Notes under the pieces: model-generated
Told to the model about the DNA's origin: nothing
What the model saw: only the letters and a program-made list of their open reading frames with translations
The model's database searches: none
Source of the DNA: Phycisphaeraceae bacterium
Lineage (GTDB): Bacteria; Planctomycetota; Phycisphaerae; Phycisphaerales; Phycisphaeraceae
Direction of reading: 5' to 3'
DNA: 5,520 nucleotides
NCBI GenBank assembly: GCA_016763955.1
Contig: JAESSU010000339.1
Coordinates: 1 to 5,520, forward strand
Position numbers and translations under genes: made by a program
In this document: piece by piece, positions 1 through 4,792 of the stretch
Numbering within the stretch: position 1 is the first letter of the stretch
How the letters are laid out: every line of letters starts with the position of its first letter

Positions 1-480
1 CATCGTTGAAAGAACACGTTGAATGTCCAAAAGCATAATGACACGTTGGCCAACTTTGGCCACGCCACAGATAAATGTCATGTGTTCTTCTGCCCCGATA
101 CTCGGTAGGTTATCAATCTGTTTTTCTTGGATATCCAAAACTTCATCAACAGCATCCACAAGGATTCCAATTTGAATCACCTGATCTTCATAGCTCATTT
201 CCACCACAATGATGCAGGTCACTTCCGTGTCATCGATGCCCTCCATTCCGAACTTCAGACGTAAATCAACCACGGGGATAATTCTCCCACGAAGATTGAT
301 CACACCTCGGACATATTTAGGCGTGCGTGGCACGTGTGTAATATCCATAATACCGATAATTTCTCGGACACCTAACAACGAAACGCCATATTGTTCATGA
401 CTTAAGTGAAAAGTCAGATACTTCCCGACAAGTTCACTGACGTTTGTTGTATTTTCTTTAGATATTTCATTTTCAATCAT
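1..480 (-). CDS. cheW: CheW-like chemotaxis coupling protein (3' end off the window)
   Basis: The 160 visible codons translate into a CheW domain. This soluble scaffold links the histidine kinase CheA to chemoreceptors at the inner membrane and has no enzyme activity. The protein opens with a short polar leader, then a KYLTFHLSHEQYGV strand, a VREIIG segment near residues 38-43, the hallmark NLRG at residues 62-65 followed by IIPVVDLR, and later GILVDAVDEVLDI, as expected for the two small beta barrels of the family. CheW is usually about 150-175 residues, so only a few C-terminal residues should be missing beyond base 1. The ATG at 480 is chosen because AGGAGA (488-493) lies 7 nt upstream and an in-frame start further upstream is not needed. 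It stands apart from the phage-like operon and marks the chromosomal side. No partner che gene is in view, so a CheV-like or stand-alone role cannot be excluded. Confidence 0.93.
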   Translation of the reverse strand, partial: MIENEISKENTTNVSELVGKYLTFHLSHEQYGVSLLGVREIIGIMDITHVPRTPKYVRGVINLRGRIIPVVDLRLKFGMEGIDDTEVTCIIVVEMSYEDQVIQIGILVDAVDEVLDIQEKQIDNLPSIGAEEHMTFICGVAKVGQRVIMLLDIQRVLSTM

Positions 481-504
481 AATTGTTTCTCCTGGGCTTT
501 TGGC

Positions 505-529
505 CTGACTCGTTATTTAAGTGAGTCAG
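505..529. repeat. Inverted repeat in the cheW leader
   Basis: CTGACTC (505-511) and GAGTCAG (523-529) form a perfect 7-bp inverted repeat around an 11-nt A/T-rich loop. It lies between the candidate cheW promoter and its ribosome binding site. An overlapping 8-bp palindrome, TCAGCTGA, sits at 526-533. This could be an operator or a 5' UTR hairpin. There is no T-tract on either strand, so it is not an obvious terminator. Confidence 0.4.
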
Positions 530-557
530 CTGATTTATCCCGACATTAAACTAAGAC

Positions 558-587
558 TCTATAAAATCACAAAAATATTTAAGTGAA
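558..587 (-). promoter_or_regulatory. Candidate sigma70-type promoter for cheW
   Basis: Read leftward there is a TTCACT (-35 like, 582-587) and a TATAGA (-10 like, 558-563) separated by 18 nt. Transcription would start about 70 nt upstream of the cheW ATG and give a leader that contains the hairpin at 505-529. Both boxes match consensus only partly. Flagellar and chemotaxis genes often use sigma28, but I see no convincing sigma28 pair here. Confidence 0.4.
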
Positions 588-771
588 AATAGAATTAGCA
601 TGCCATACTTGTTGTTCTCTGTTAATAATCACGTTTTCCAACGATATCTACATCCCGAGGCATCACACTGTAGCTTTCATCGGGTAATATGTTGGGTTAC
701 TTAAAGAATGTTGATCTTATATTTCACCAATGCCCGATATCCATTATTTCGTGATTGGCTCAACCCCATCG

Positions 772-800
772 CTGCAAGATTTATAGCATCTGGTTACAAT
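772..800 (+). promoter_or_regulatory. Candidate promoter of the tRNA-Arg gene
   Basis: TACAAT at 795-800 is a good -10 hexamer, 13 nt before the first tRNA base. A weak -35 (CTGCAA, 772-777, three of six consensus bases) lies 17 nt upstream. If active, it would now transcribe the truncated tRNA into the element. Confidence 0.4.
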
Positions 801-813
801 ACGCCATGCCACA

Positions 814-857
814 GCGCTCGTAGCTCAGTTGGATAGAGCAATGGTTTCCTAAACCAT
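814..857 (+). tRNA. 5' part of tRNA-Arg(CCU), interrupted after the anticodon arm
   Basis: The bases fold as the first two thirds of a tRNA: acceptor 5' strand GCGCTCG (814-820), TA, D stem GCTC/GAGC (823-826 and 836-839) around the AGTTGGATA loop, A26, and anticodon stem ATGGT/ACCAT (841-845 and 853-857) closing loop TTCCTAA, which has anticodon CCT for the Arg codon AGG. After 857 there is no T loop (GGTTCGAATCC type) and no CGAGCGC to pair with the acceptor strand, and I find neither anywhere else in the window. The gene as it stands here cannot give a functional tRNA. The simplest explanation is integration of the element to the right at a site inside the anticodon arm, with the 3' part of the gene now at the far end. 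Confidence 0.85.
841..857. other. Putative attachment-site core (attL) in the tRNA anticodon arm
   Basis: The anticodon arm is a near-perfect palindrome, ATGGTTT-CCT-AAACCAT, with 7-bp arms around a 3-nt centre. It sits at the exact point where tRNA similarity ends. Tyrosine recombinases of integrating elements are known to use tRNA genes, and one class crosses over at the symmetric anticodon loop, so a crossover within TTCCTAA (846-852) is expected. The assignment is inferred from position and symmetry. The matching second copy would lie outside the window. Confidence 0.55.
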
Positions 858-961
858 GTCCCCAAACCCCCGAACCTACCTTTAATCTATGAATTTAAAA
901 GACTTAACCGCCATCCTGTACCGCTAGTGTTCCGTGGTTATTCCATCGTTATTTGCATGTT

Positions 962-983
962 TTTACCCCAAATTTACCCCAAA
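962..983. repeat. Tandem direct repeat, two copies of TTTACCCCAAA
   Basis: Two perfect 11-bp copies (962-972 and 973-983) abut each other about 105 bp inside the presumed attachment core. Abutting short repeats at such a distance from a crossover site are typical of integrase arm-binding sites, but no integrase is visible to pair them with. The repeat itself is directly seen; its role is inferred. Confidence 0.6.
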
Positions 984-1022
984 TCTACTTAAACAAACAA
1001 AGCAAAGGCTTGTAGATTTGGG
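978..1022. repeat. Inverted repeat CCCAAATCTAC / GTAGATTTGGG
   Basis: A perfect 11-bp inverted repeat has arms at 978-988 and 1012-1022 around a 23-nt spacer. The left arm overlaps the second tandem copy, so together they make a cluster of related CCCAAA sites in both orientations. It could be an integrase or excisionase binding cluster in the attachment region. As an RNA hairpin it would lie just beyond the leftward terminator. Confidence 0.55.
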
Positions 1023-1025
1023 CGC

Positions 1026-1060
1026 AAACAAAAACCCCAGTTGCTGTGCAGCAAAAGGGG
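1026..1060 (-). terminator. Rho-independent terminator of the leftward operon
   Basis: On the minus strand CCCC (1057-1060) and GGGG (1035-1038) enclose an inner stem TTGCTG/CAGCAA with a 2-nt turn, interrupted by a small 2x2 internal loop. The stem is followed at once by TTTTTGTTT (1034-1026). It lies about 33 nt past the last stop codon of the gene string, where a terminator of the whole operon is expected. It would also shield the tRNA and attachment region from operon transcription. Confidence 0.8.
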
Positions 1061-1093
1061 CCGTGAGCAGAGAATATAATCTAAAAGGACTAT

Positions 1094-1411
1094 CTATACG
1101 CGATCCGGATCCGTCATCTGGTTAATGCATTGAAGCACTTGAGCCAACGGATACCGAAGGCTTGTACCAATCTTGCATGGCCTGAGTTTGTCTTTTAGAT
1201 TGTGGAGCTTTCGATAAGCAGCACGCCCGTCACTGTCGATCGGAGCGTCTTCGTCGAACCTGAACATGCGAACTGCTTCGGACTCCGTCAGTAATGGCGG
1301 CGCATGTTGAGCTGCCTGCCTAGCAATCGCACGTCCTTGATCATCACGCTCTGTCACCTGCCCTGGAATCCAGTGAGCCTGCATTGTATGTGTAATATTT
1401 GCAATCATCAT
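1094..1411 (-). CDS. Small helix-turn-helix protein, possible excisionase
   Basis: This 105-aa protein is the last gene of the leftward operon. The first 40 residues show no motif. From about residue 41, PLLTESEAV leads into a helical stretch and ends in LHNLKDKLRPCKIGTSLRYPLAQVLQCI. That matches the layout of MerR-like/HTH_17 DNA-binding domains found in excisionases and AlpA-type regulators, where a basic strand such as KIGTSLRY forms the wing and the final helix follows. The loop between the two helical parts (RFDEDAPIDSDGRAA) is longer than usual. The start at 1411 is chosen because AAGGAG (1419-1424) lies 7 nt upstream and the ATG overlaps the previous stop as ATGA; an in-frame ATG at 1408 directly follows. 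Position beside the terminator and attachment region suits a recombination directionality factor, but a regulator is equally possible. Confidence 0.7.
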   Translation of the reverse strand: MMIANITHTMQAHWIPGQVTERDDQGRAIARQAAQHAPPLLTESEAVRMFRFDEDAPIDSDGRAAYRKLHNLKDKLRPCKIGTSLRYPLAQVLQCINQMTDPDRV

Positions 1412-1881
1412 TTCATCACTCCTTGTCTCGCCCACCACCAGTCTGCCAACCCAATGGCATCTGATACATCTCCGCCCTTGTCATCTTTAATCGCGTAGCC
1501 ATGGCCTCGATACCGTTGAGCAATCCACCGCTGCCTGCTGAGCTTCGGAACGCGGTTAGTCCACTCATCTGCCCGGGTACGATGCACAGCAATCCCCCTC
1601 CGTTGTAACTCATTGAGTACCATGCCAACGGCTACCCCATAAATAGCTTGACCACTCGTTGCTTTTCGCTGGCCCTGCTGAGGCGCGGGCGTTTCAACCA
1701 AAGCTGCGTCGGGCTTGTGCTGTTCAATCAACTTAATCAAATCCGGCATCATGATTGACAGGCGTGCATACGCATCTGACTTGCTGCTCTTGATTTTTCC
1801 CGCGTCCAATAGTCTGCCGGGCCCGGTTGAGATGCAGTAACCGATTACTGTGCTTGACGGGTCTAGGGTTAGGAGAATCAT
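1408..1881 (-). CDS. RuvC-like Holliday junction resolvase (RNase H fold)
   Basis: This 157-aa protein should be a metal-dependent endonuclease that cuts four-way junctions or branched DNA made during phage replication and recombination. It begins with the first strand of an RNase H fold, ILLTLDPSSTVIGY, with D7. It continues with ALVETPAP carrying E63 and ends with GDVSDAIGLADWW carrying D138 and D141. E. coli RuvC uses D7, E66, D138 and D141, so the four acidic positions and the overall length agree closely although the rest is divergent. The start is supported by a strong Shine-Dalgarno (GGAGG at 1888-1892, 6 nt from the ATG) and by an ATGA overlap with the J-domain gene. A host-type ruvAB neighbourhood is absent, which points to a phage resolvase rather than the chromosomal gene. 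I leave the symbol blank because it is a divergent relative. Confidence 0.83.
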   Translation of the reverse strand: MILLTLDPSSTVIGYCISTGPGRLLDAGKIKSSKSDAYARLSIMMPDLIKLIEQHKPDAALVETPAPQQGQRKATSGQAIYGVAVGMVLNELQRRGIAVHRTRADEWTNRVPKLSRQRWIAQRYRGHGYAIKDDKGGDVSDAIGLADWWWARQGVMK

Positions 1882-2528
1882 GCGCCACCTCCAAAATGTT
1901 TATCAATGACTTGTTTGATGGCTTGGAGTTTGGAAAACATTACATCATCACCGCCGGTATCAGGATGACAACAAATCGCAGCAAGTCGATATACTCGGCG
2001 GTATGTTTCAGCATCTTCCAAAAGATCGTCTGTTGCACATAATGCCCCAGACAACGTGATCATGTCGTAAGCGTTTTTCTCCAATGTTTTTCGGTCTGTG
2101 CTTCCAGATGGTGGTAATGCTGCCCACCCTTTGTATTGCTGGTTGTGCCTAGTTGCCCCATAACGCTCTTGAGCGCGTTGGGCTCCCATGGTCATAGCAA
2201 TGGCCCGAATGTTGTCCTGCCAATCGTTATATGTGTCGCATGGATATTGCAGATGCCCAGCCTTGGGGTGTTTGAAGGAAATCCGAACACGGGGGTTTTT
2301 AGGATTGGCCCGAGCATAGAGCATGCCATCATTGCGGACTTGGGACTCGGGAACATCTACCTCAATCACCACTTCGTTGACGTTGATCATGCCTAACTCA
2401 GTTAAGAGTAGTTCCACGGTCTTTGAATATGGTGATCGGAATCGGCAGTTCTGGTATATCCGCCGGCCATCGCTATGCCATGTCGCATGGTCCAATGGCC
2501 TAAAAGTGATTATGGGTCTTGTTGTCAT
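1878..2528 (-). CDS. Phage/plasmid-type J-domain protein
   Basis: This 216-aa protein has two parts. Residues 1 to about 140 are a globular region with VVIEVDVPESQVRNDGM, a CDTYNDWQDNIRAIAMTM stretch and ALPP near 140. I recognise this as the N-terminal module of phage and plasmid J-domain proteins, where the equivalent segment has a C-D-x-(W/Y)-x-x-x-x-D-N-(I/L)-R-A-I-A pattern. The C-terminal 40 residues, YRLAAICCHPDTGGDD followed by a helix, carry the HPD tripeptide (188-190) that J domains use to stimulate the ATPase of Hsp70/DnaK. A role in recruiting host DnaK to replication or assembly complexes is an inference. The ATG at 2528 is only 3 nt past the stop of the MazG-like gene and the Shine-Dalgarno is weak (GGTGAG), so it probably depends on translational coupling. 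It lacks the Gly/Phe and zinc-binding regions of true DnaJ. Confidence 0.8.
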   Translation of the reverse strand: MTTRPIITFRPLDHATWHSDGRRIYQNCRFRSPYSKTVELLLTELGMINVNEVVIEVDVPESQVRNDGMLYARANPKNPRVRISFKHPKAGHLQYPCDTYNDWQDNIRAIAMTMGAQRAQERYGATRHNQQYKGWAALPPSGSTDRKTLEKNAYDMITLSGALCATDDLLEDAETYRRVYRLAAICCHPDTGGDDVMFSKLQAIKQVIDKHFGGGA

Positions 2529-2531
2529 ATC

Positions 2532-2885
2532 TCACCACTTCTTTCCATTGGTAGACGCTCTTGCTTCATGGGTGTGATCTTCACGGGTGGCGTTATATTT
2601 CATCTTCTCTTCAAACGCTCCCTGTAAGTCATAACTGTGGCCCGCTGCGTAATCAAAGATGCGAATCATTGCATCTGCCAGTTCAACCTCAGCCATTTTT
2701 CGGTGAGGGAGTTTGTCATCCATTAGGTCCTTGCGTTCGCCCTCCATACACTCAGATATTTCCGAATGAATCAAACACAACAATTGGCCTTTGTTCCTTT
2801 CAAGCTTGTTGCCATCTTTGTCGTACCACCATTTAGCGTTCGCCTTATGGCACTGTTTTGCGTAGTCGTTTAAATCCATGATCAT
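2532..2885 (-). CDS. MazG-like nucleotide pyrophosphatase (all-alpha NTP-PPase)
   Basis: This 117-aa helical protein fits the all-alpha NTP pyrophosphatase superfamily, whose members hydrolyse (d)NTPs to monophosphate and pyrophosphate. The metal-binding signature is visible as E42-x-x-E45 in LIHSEISECMEG and E68-x-x-D71 in VELADAMIRIFDYA, with the expected spacing. KYNATREDHTHE near the C-terminus gives the basic, polar tail common in phage copies. Phage versions are thought to trim the nucleotide pool or lower (p)ppGpp; the substrate cannot be read from sequence. The ATG at 2885 forms an ATGA overlap with the stop of the methyltransferase tail; an in-frame ATG at 2879 with AGGA 5 nt upstream is an equally good start and would remove two residues. 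Placement directly after DNA methyltransferases could hint at modified-nucleotide metabolism, but this is speculation. Confidence 0.82.
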   Translation of the reverse strand: MIMDLNDYAKQCHKANAKWWYDKDGNKLERNKGQLLCLIHSEISECMEGERKDLMDDKLPHRKMAEVELADAMIRIFDYAAGHSYDLQGAFEEKMKYNATREDHTHEARASTNGKKW

Positions 2886-3199
2886 CCTGCCTCAGTAAAT
2901 AGGGTTAATTCAGCTGCATATTGAACACACGCTGGTGAAAACCAAATGCGTTCCTTGTCTTTATTGGTATTGTCTGCGTTGCGGTTGGCATAGCCGCCGT
3001 GAGCTTTCCACGCTTCGATCTGCCAGCCGTACTTCTCAAGGATGTTGTGTTCGCCGTCATAGCCGCAAAGAGCAATTCGCATCTGCTTGTCTACCCCTTG
3101 CTCAATACACCATTGCAGCACGCGGGCGACCATGTGATCCACGTCTTGGGATTTATCGTTGGCATACAGATCACCATGACGCTGCTGCTCACCTTGGTT
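2882..3199 (-). pseudogene. Displaced C-terminal part of the D12 adenine methyltransferase
   Basis: This frame is -1 relative to the upstream methyltransferase ORF and continues it. Its first residues, NQGEQQRHGDLYANDKSQ, lead into VLQWCIEQG, MRIALCGYDGEHNILEKYGW and ERIWFSPAC. This is the usual end of phage D12 methyltransferases of this type, following the DPPY region. The frame is closed just upstream by TAA (3200-3202), so the break lies at or soon after the AAAA run at 3198-3201; one extra A would join both parts into about 414 residues. No Shine-Dalgarno precedes a start inside the fragment; GTG at 3142 is the first candidate, and I judge separate translation unlikely. The stop TGA overlaps the start of the MazG-like gene. 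A genuine mutation and a read or assembly error are both possible. Confidence 0.75.
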
Positions 3200-4125
3200 T
3201 TAGATGGAGCATCACCCTTGCCTTGAAGATGCTGCAACCACGCTTGCATACGATCAACACTCTTGGCGTAAGGTGGATCAAGGAACACGCCGGTCATGCC
3301 GATGCGGGTTGTTGTGGTTCGAGATCCACAAATGCGGTTCCAGTCGCCATAACAAGTGCGTACCAAACGCAGGCGGTCAGATAAGCGTTGCATCCAATCA
3401 ATCAGCCATGCACGCCGAACCGAACAAGAGTCCGCCCGGATGTTTGAGAGTACGCCACGTCCAATGTCATACACATCACCAAGCTGGGGTCGGCCTGTTG
3501 GCAGGGTTGGTTTATGCACACCACAACCCGGAGCATCAAATGATGACAAGCGAACACGCTTACTTTGGGCACATACTCCACGCCCTGCGGTACCACTATC
3601 GCCAGCTAGTTGTGGTATTTGTTGAGATTGCTTATGAACCCCTTTTTCTACGCTTGATATTTCGGGCATGACTTTCTTAGGCGAACCATCAACACATAAT
3701 CCATGTTTTGTACACCAACCCCCACCAATCCAACAGCACTGCCCCCACACCCACCATCCGGCGATTTTGGCATCATAAGCATCAGGCTCGTGTGACATCC
3801 GCTTAATAAACTCAGATGATGCGATGCTCTGCATTAGCCATCGATGGCGAGCGTGTAAATCTGCTTCGGATACTGGCCAGTCAGCATGTTTAGCCACCTC
3901 ATGTGGATCTGCTTGCACTGCCCGCCAAAAGTTAGCGATGAAGTGGCTTGCATCATTAACAGTCTCAACCTTACCTGTGTGATCAGCAGGCCGACGCAGC
4001 AGCACAGCCAGTGAACCCGAAAAAGGCTCAATATAATTACGCACATCCCCCAGGCGATCCCAAACTAAATTGGCCACCTTGGATTTACCTCCAAAGTACG
4101 GGAATGGAGCTTTGAGATTATTCAT
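3091..4125 (-). CDS. D12-class N6-adenine DNA methyltransferase, frameshifted after the catalytic motif
   Basis: The protein would transfer a methyl group from S-adenosylmethionine to adenine N6 in a short DNA site. In order: FPYFGGKS (residues 8-15) and IEPFSGSLAVLL (32-43) make the S-adenosylmethionine pocket, VNDA (56-59) and NFWRAVQADP (65-74) follow, then a WWVWGQCCWIGGGW segment (124-137), a repeat-rich insert (about 160-225) and the catalytic DPPY (283-286). The frame is right up to about K309; the last 35 residues, from T310 to the TAG at 3091, have no family resemblance because the true C-terminus continues in the -1 frame. The start at 4125 is preferred over an upstream in-frame ATG at 4176 because homology begins at once, GAGAGG (4135-4140) precedes it, and it overlaps the stop of the half C5 methyltransferase by 8 nt. 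No restriction endonuclease is adjacent, so it looks like an orphan phage enzyme for self-protection or regulation. Activity is doubtful given the lost C-terminus. Confidence 0.87.
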   Translation of the reverse strand: MNNLKAPFPYFGGKSKVANLVWDRLGDVRNYIEPFSGSLAVLLRRPADHTGKVETVNDASHFIANFWRAVQADPHEVAKHADWPVSEADLHARHRWLMQSIASSEFIKRMSHEPDAYDAKIAGWWVWGQCCWIGGGWCTKHGLCVDGSPKKVMPEISSVEKGVHKQSQQIPQLAGDSGTAGRGVCAQSKRVRLSSFDAPGCGVHKPTLPTGRPQLGDVYDIGRGVLSNIRADSCSVRRAWLIDWMQRLSDRLRLVRTCYGDWNRICGSRTTTTRIGMTGVFLDPPYAKSVDRMQAWLQHLQGKGDAPSKTKVSSSVMVICMPTINPKTWITWSPACCNGVLSKG

Positions 4126-4657
4126 CCCGCACCCCCTCTCTATAAGGGGTGACAGGGTGTGTCGCGTTGGCTTCAACTAGCACCTTAGCCATTGTGGGAC
4201 ATACTGAGTTTCCGCACATATGTACCTGATCCGTCTTAGTCATGATGATGACATTCCCATCCTCATCAATCCCGCGATCAATCACCCAGTCATCCGGGAA
4301 GCCTTGGCAGCGAAACAGTTCGCGGGGCTGGAGCATCCGCATACCAATATCAGTGATAGTGTAAGGCTCGCCATCGATGTTGACGGTCGCAAGCCCGTAG
4401 CGGTCCTTGGTCGGGATAGTGTGCAATGGCTCTTTAATACCTTGCCCGTGCTGGTCATTGCCATAATATTTAACGAGCAATGCAGCGACTAAGCCGGCGT
4501 GTGTCCAGTTGTATGCGTAATGACCAAAATCAGAATTAACCATCACATTGACCGACTCGCGGCCAAGCTCCATGCTGATATTCCCCCACGTCGTGAATCC
4601 ATCTTCGCACTTGCCTCGCATGCGATATAAATCAATCTGTTTTTTAGTGATTACCAT
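4118..4657 (-). CDS. C-terminal half of a cytosine-C5 DNA methyltransferase (motifs IX and X only)
   Basis: This 179-aa protein has the end but not the catalytic start of a C5 methyltransferase. Visible are a target-recognition-like stretch with ALLVKYYGNDQHGQGIKEPLHTIP (about 59-82), DRYGLATV, a motif IX region DIGMRMLQPRELFRCQGFPDDW (about 103-124) and motif X as HMCGNSVCPTMAKVL (about 146-160). Motif I (FxGxG), the PC of motif IV and ENV of motif VI are absent, and no other frame in the window supplies them. It has its own start: AAAGGA (4665-4670) is 7 nt before the ATG at 4657, which overlaps the stop of the 39-aa gene. Split enzymes such as M.EcoHK31I and M.AquI place motifs IX-X in a beta subunit, so it could be one, with an alpha subunit beyond the window. 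A decayed remnant is the alternative. Alone it should not methylate DNA. Confidence 0.85.
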   Translation of the reverse strand: MVITKKQIDLYRMRGKCEDGFTTWGNISMELGRESVNVMVNSDFGHYAYNWTHAGLVAALLVKYYGNDQHGQGIKEPLHTIPTKDRYGLATVNIDGEPYTITDIGMRMLQPRELFRCQGFPDDWVIDRGIDEDGNVIIMTKTDQVHMCGNSVCPTMAKVLVEANATHPVTPYREGVRDE

Positions 4658-4770
4658 TTCATCATCCTTTCACACAGCGTGGCCTGTTTTAAAAACTGTG
4701 CTCTCTCCCTCTGTAAAAATGCTTCTTTCGCTTCTGCTTCTGTGTACAATTGTCCGGTTCTGGTATCCAT
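4651..4770 (-). CDS. Unrecognised 39-aa protein
   Basis: This is a small ORF (MDTRTGQLYTEAEA to CERMMKW) that I do not recognise. Support is positional: AAAGGAT (4777-4783) lies 7 nt before the ATG at 4770, the same spacing as its neighbours, and its TAA overlaps the start of the half C5 methyltransferase by 7 nt (4651-4657). It fills the only gap between that gene and the 115-aa gene. The sequence is charged and predicted helical (EAEAKEAFLQRERAQFLKQA), without membrane segment or zinc motif; a single Cys is at residue 33. A longer frame opens further upstream, but it would overlap the preceding gene, and no Shine-Dalgarno supports it. Confidence 0.6.
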   Translation of the reverse strand: MDTRTGQLYTEAEAKEAFLQRERAQFLKQATLCERMMKW

Positions 4771-4792
4771 TTTGTCATCCTTTAAATAAGTG

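Larger units (their letters stand above)
481..813. other. Gene-free spacer between cheW and the tRNA fragment
   Basis: This 333-base spacer separates leftward cheW from the rightward tRNA fragment. It holds the cheW leader and candidate promoter, a weak spaced inverted repeat (CCCGA at 654-658, TCGGG at 680-684) and a -10-like box ahead of the tRNA. I find no convincing coding sequence. A rightward 41-codon frame from about 700 runs into the tRNA and has no Shine-Dalgarno or recognisable product. Confidence 0.6.

Noticed and set aside
846..880. Group I intron in tRNA-Arg(CCU)
   Set aside because: Known introns of this tRNA split the anticodon loop. Here the loop and both stem strands are intact, and no 3' exon is found downstream.
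934..1125. Rightward 63-codon frame over the repeat and terminator region
   Set aside because: It reads through the tandem repeat and the terminator hairpin and has no ribosome binding site or recognisable product.
1412..1438. Upstream start at 1438 for the HTH protein
   Set aside because: AAGGAG sits between 1438 and 1411 and positions the ribosome at 1411; the extension only overlaps the resolvase gene.
3190..3210. Programmed -1 ribosomal frameshift in the D12 methyltransferase
   Set aside because: The codons TCT AAA ACC do not form an X XXY YYZ slippery heptamer, and slipping lysyl-tRNA back would pair with TAA. A base loss or read error is more likely.
2935..3384. Rightward 149-codon open frame
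   Set aside because: Antisense to the methyltransferase and its displaced tail, Arg/Cys-rich translation typical of a shadow frame.
3204..3671. Rightward 155-codon open frame
   Set aside because: It lies opposite the D12 methyltransferase, shows no motif, and mirrors that gene's codon pattern; no Shine-Dalgarno.
4126..4176. Upstream start at 4176 for the D12 methyltransferase
   Set aside because: The added 17 residues lie inside the preceding gene, have no family match, and the Shine-Dalgarno fits the ATG at 4125.
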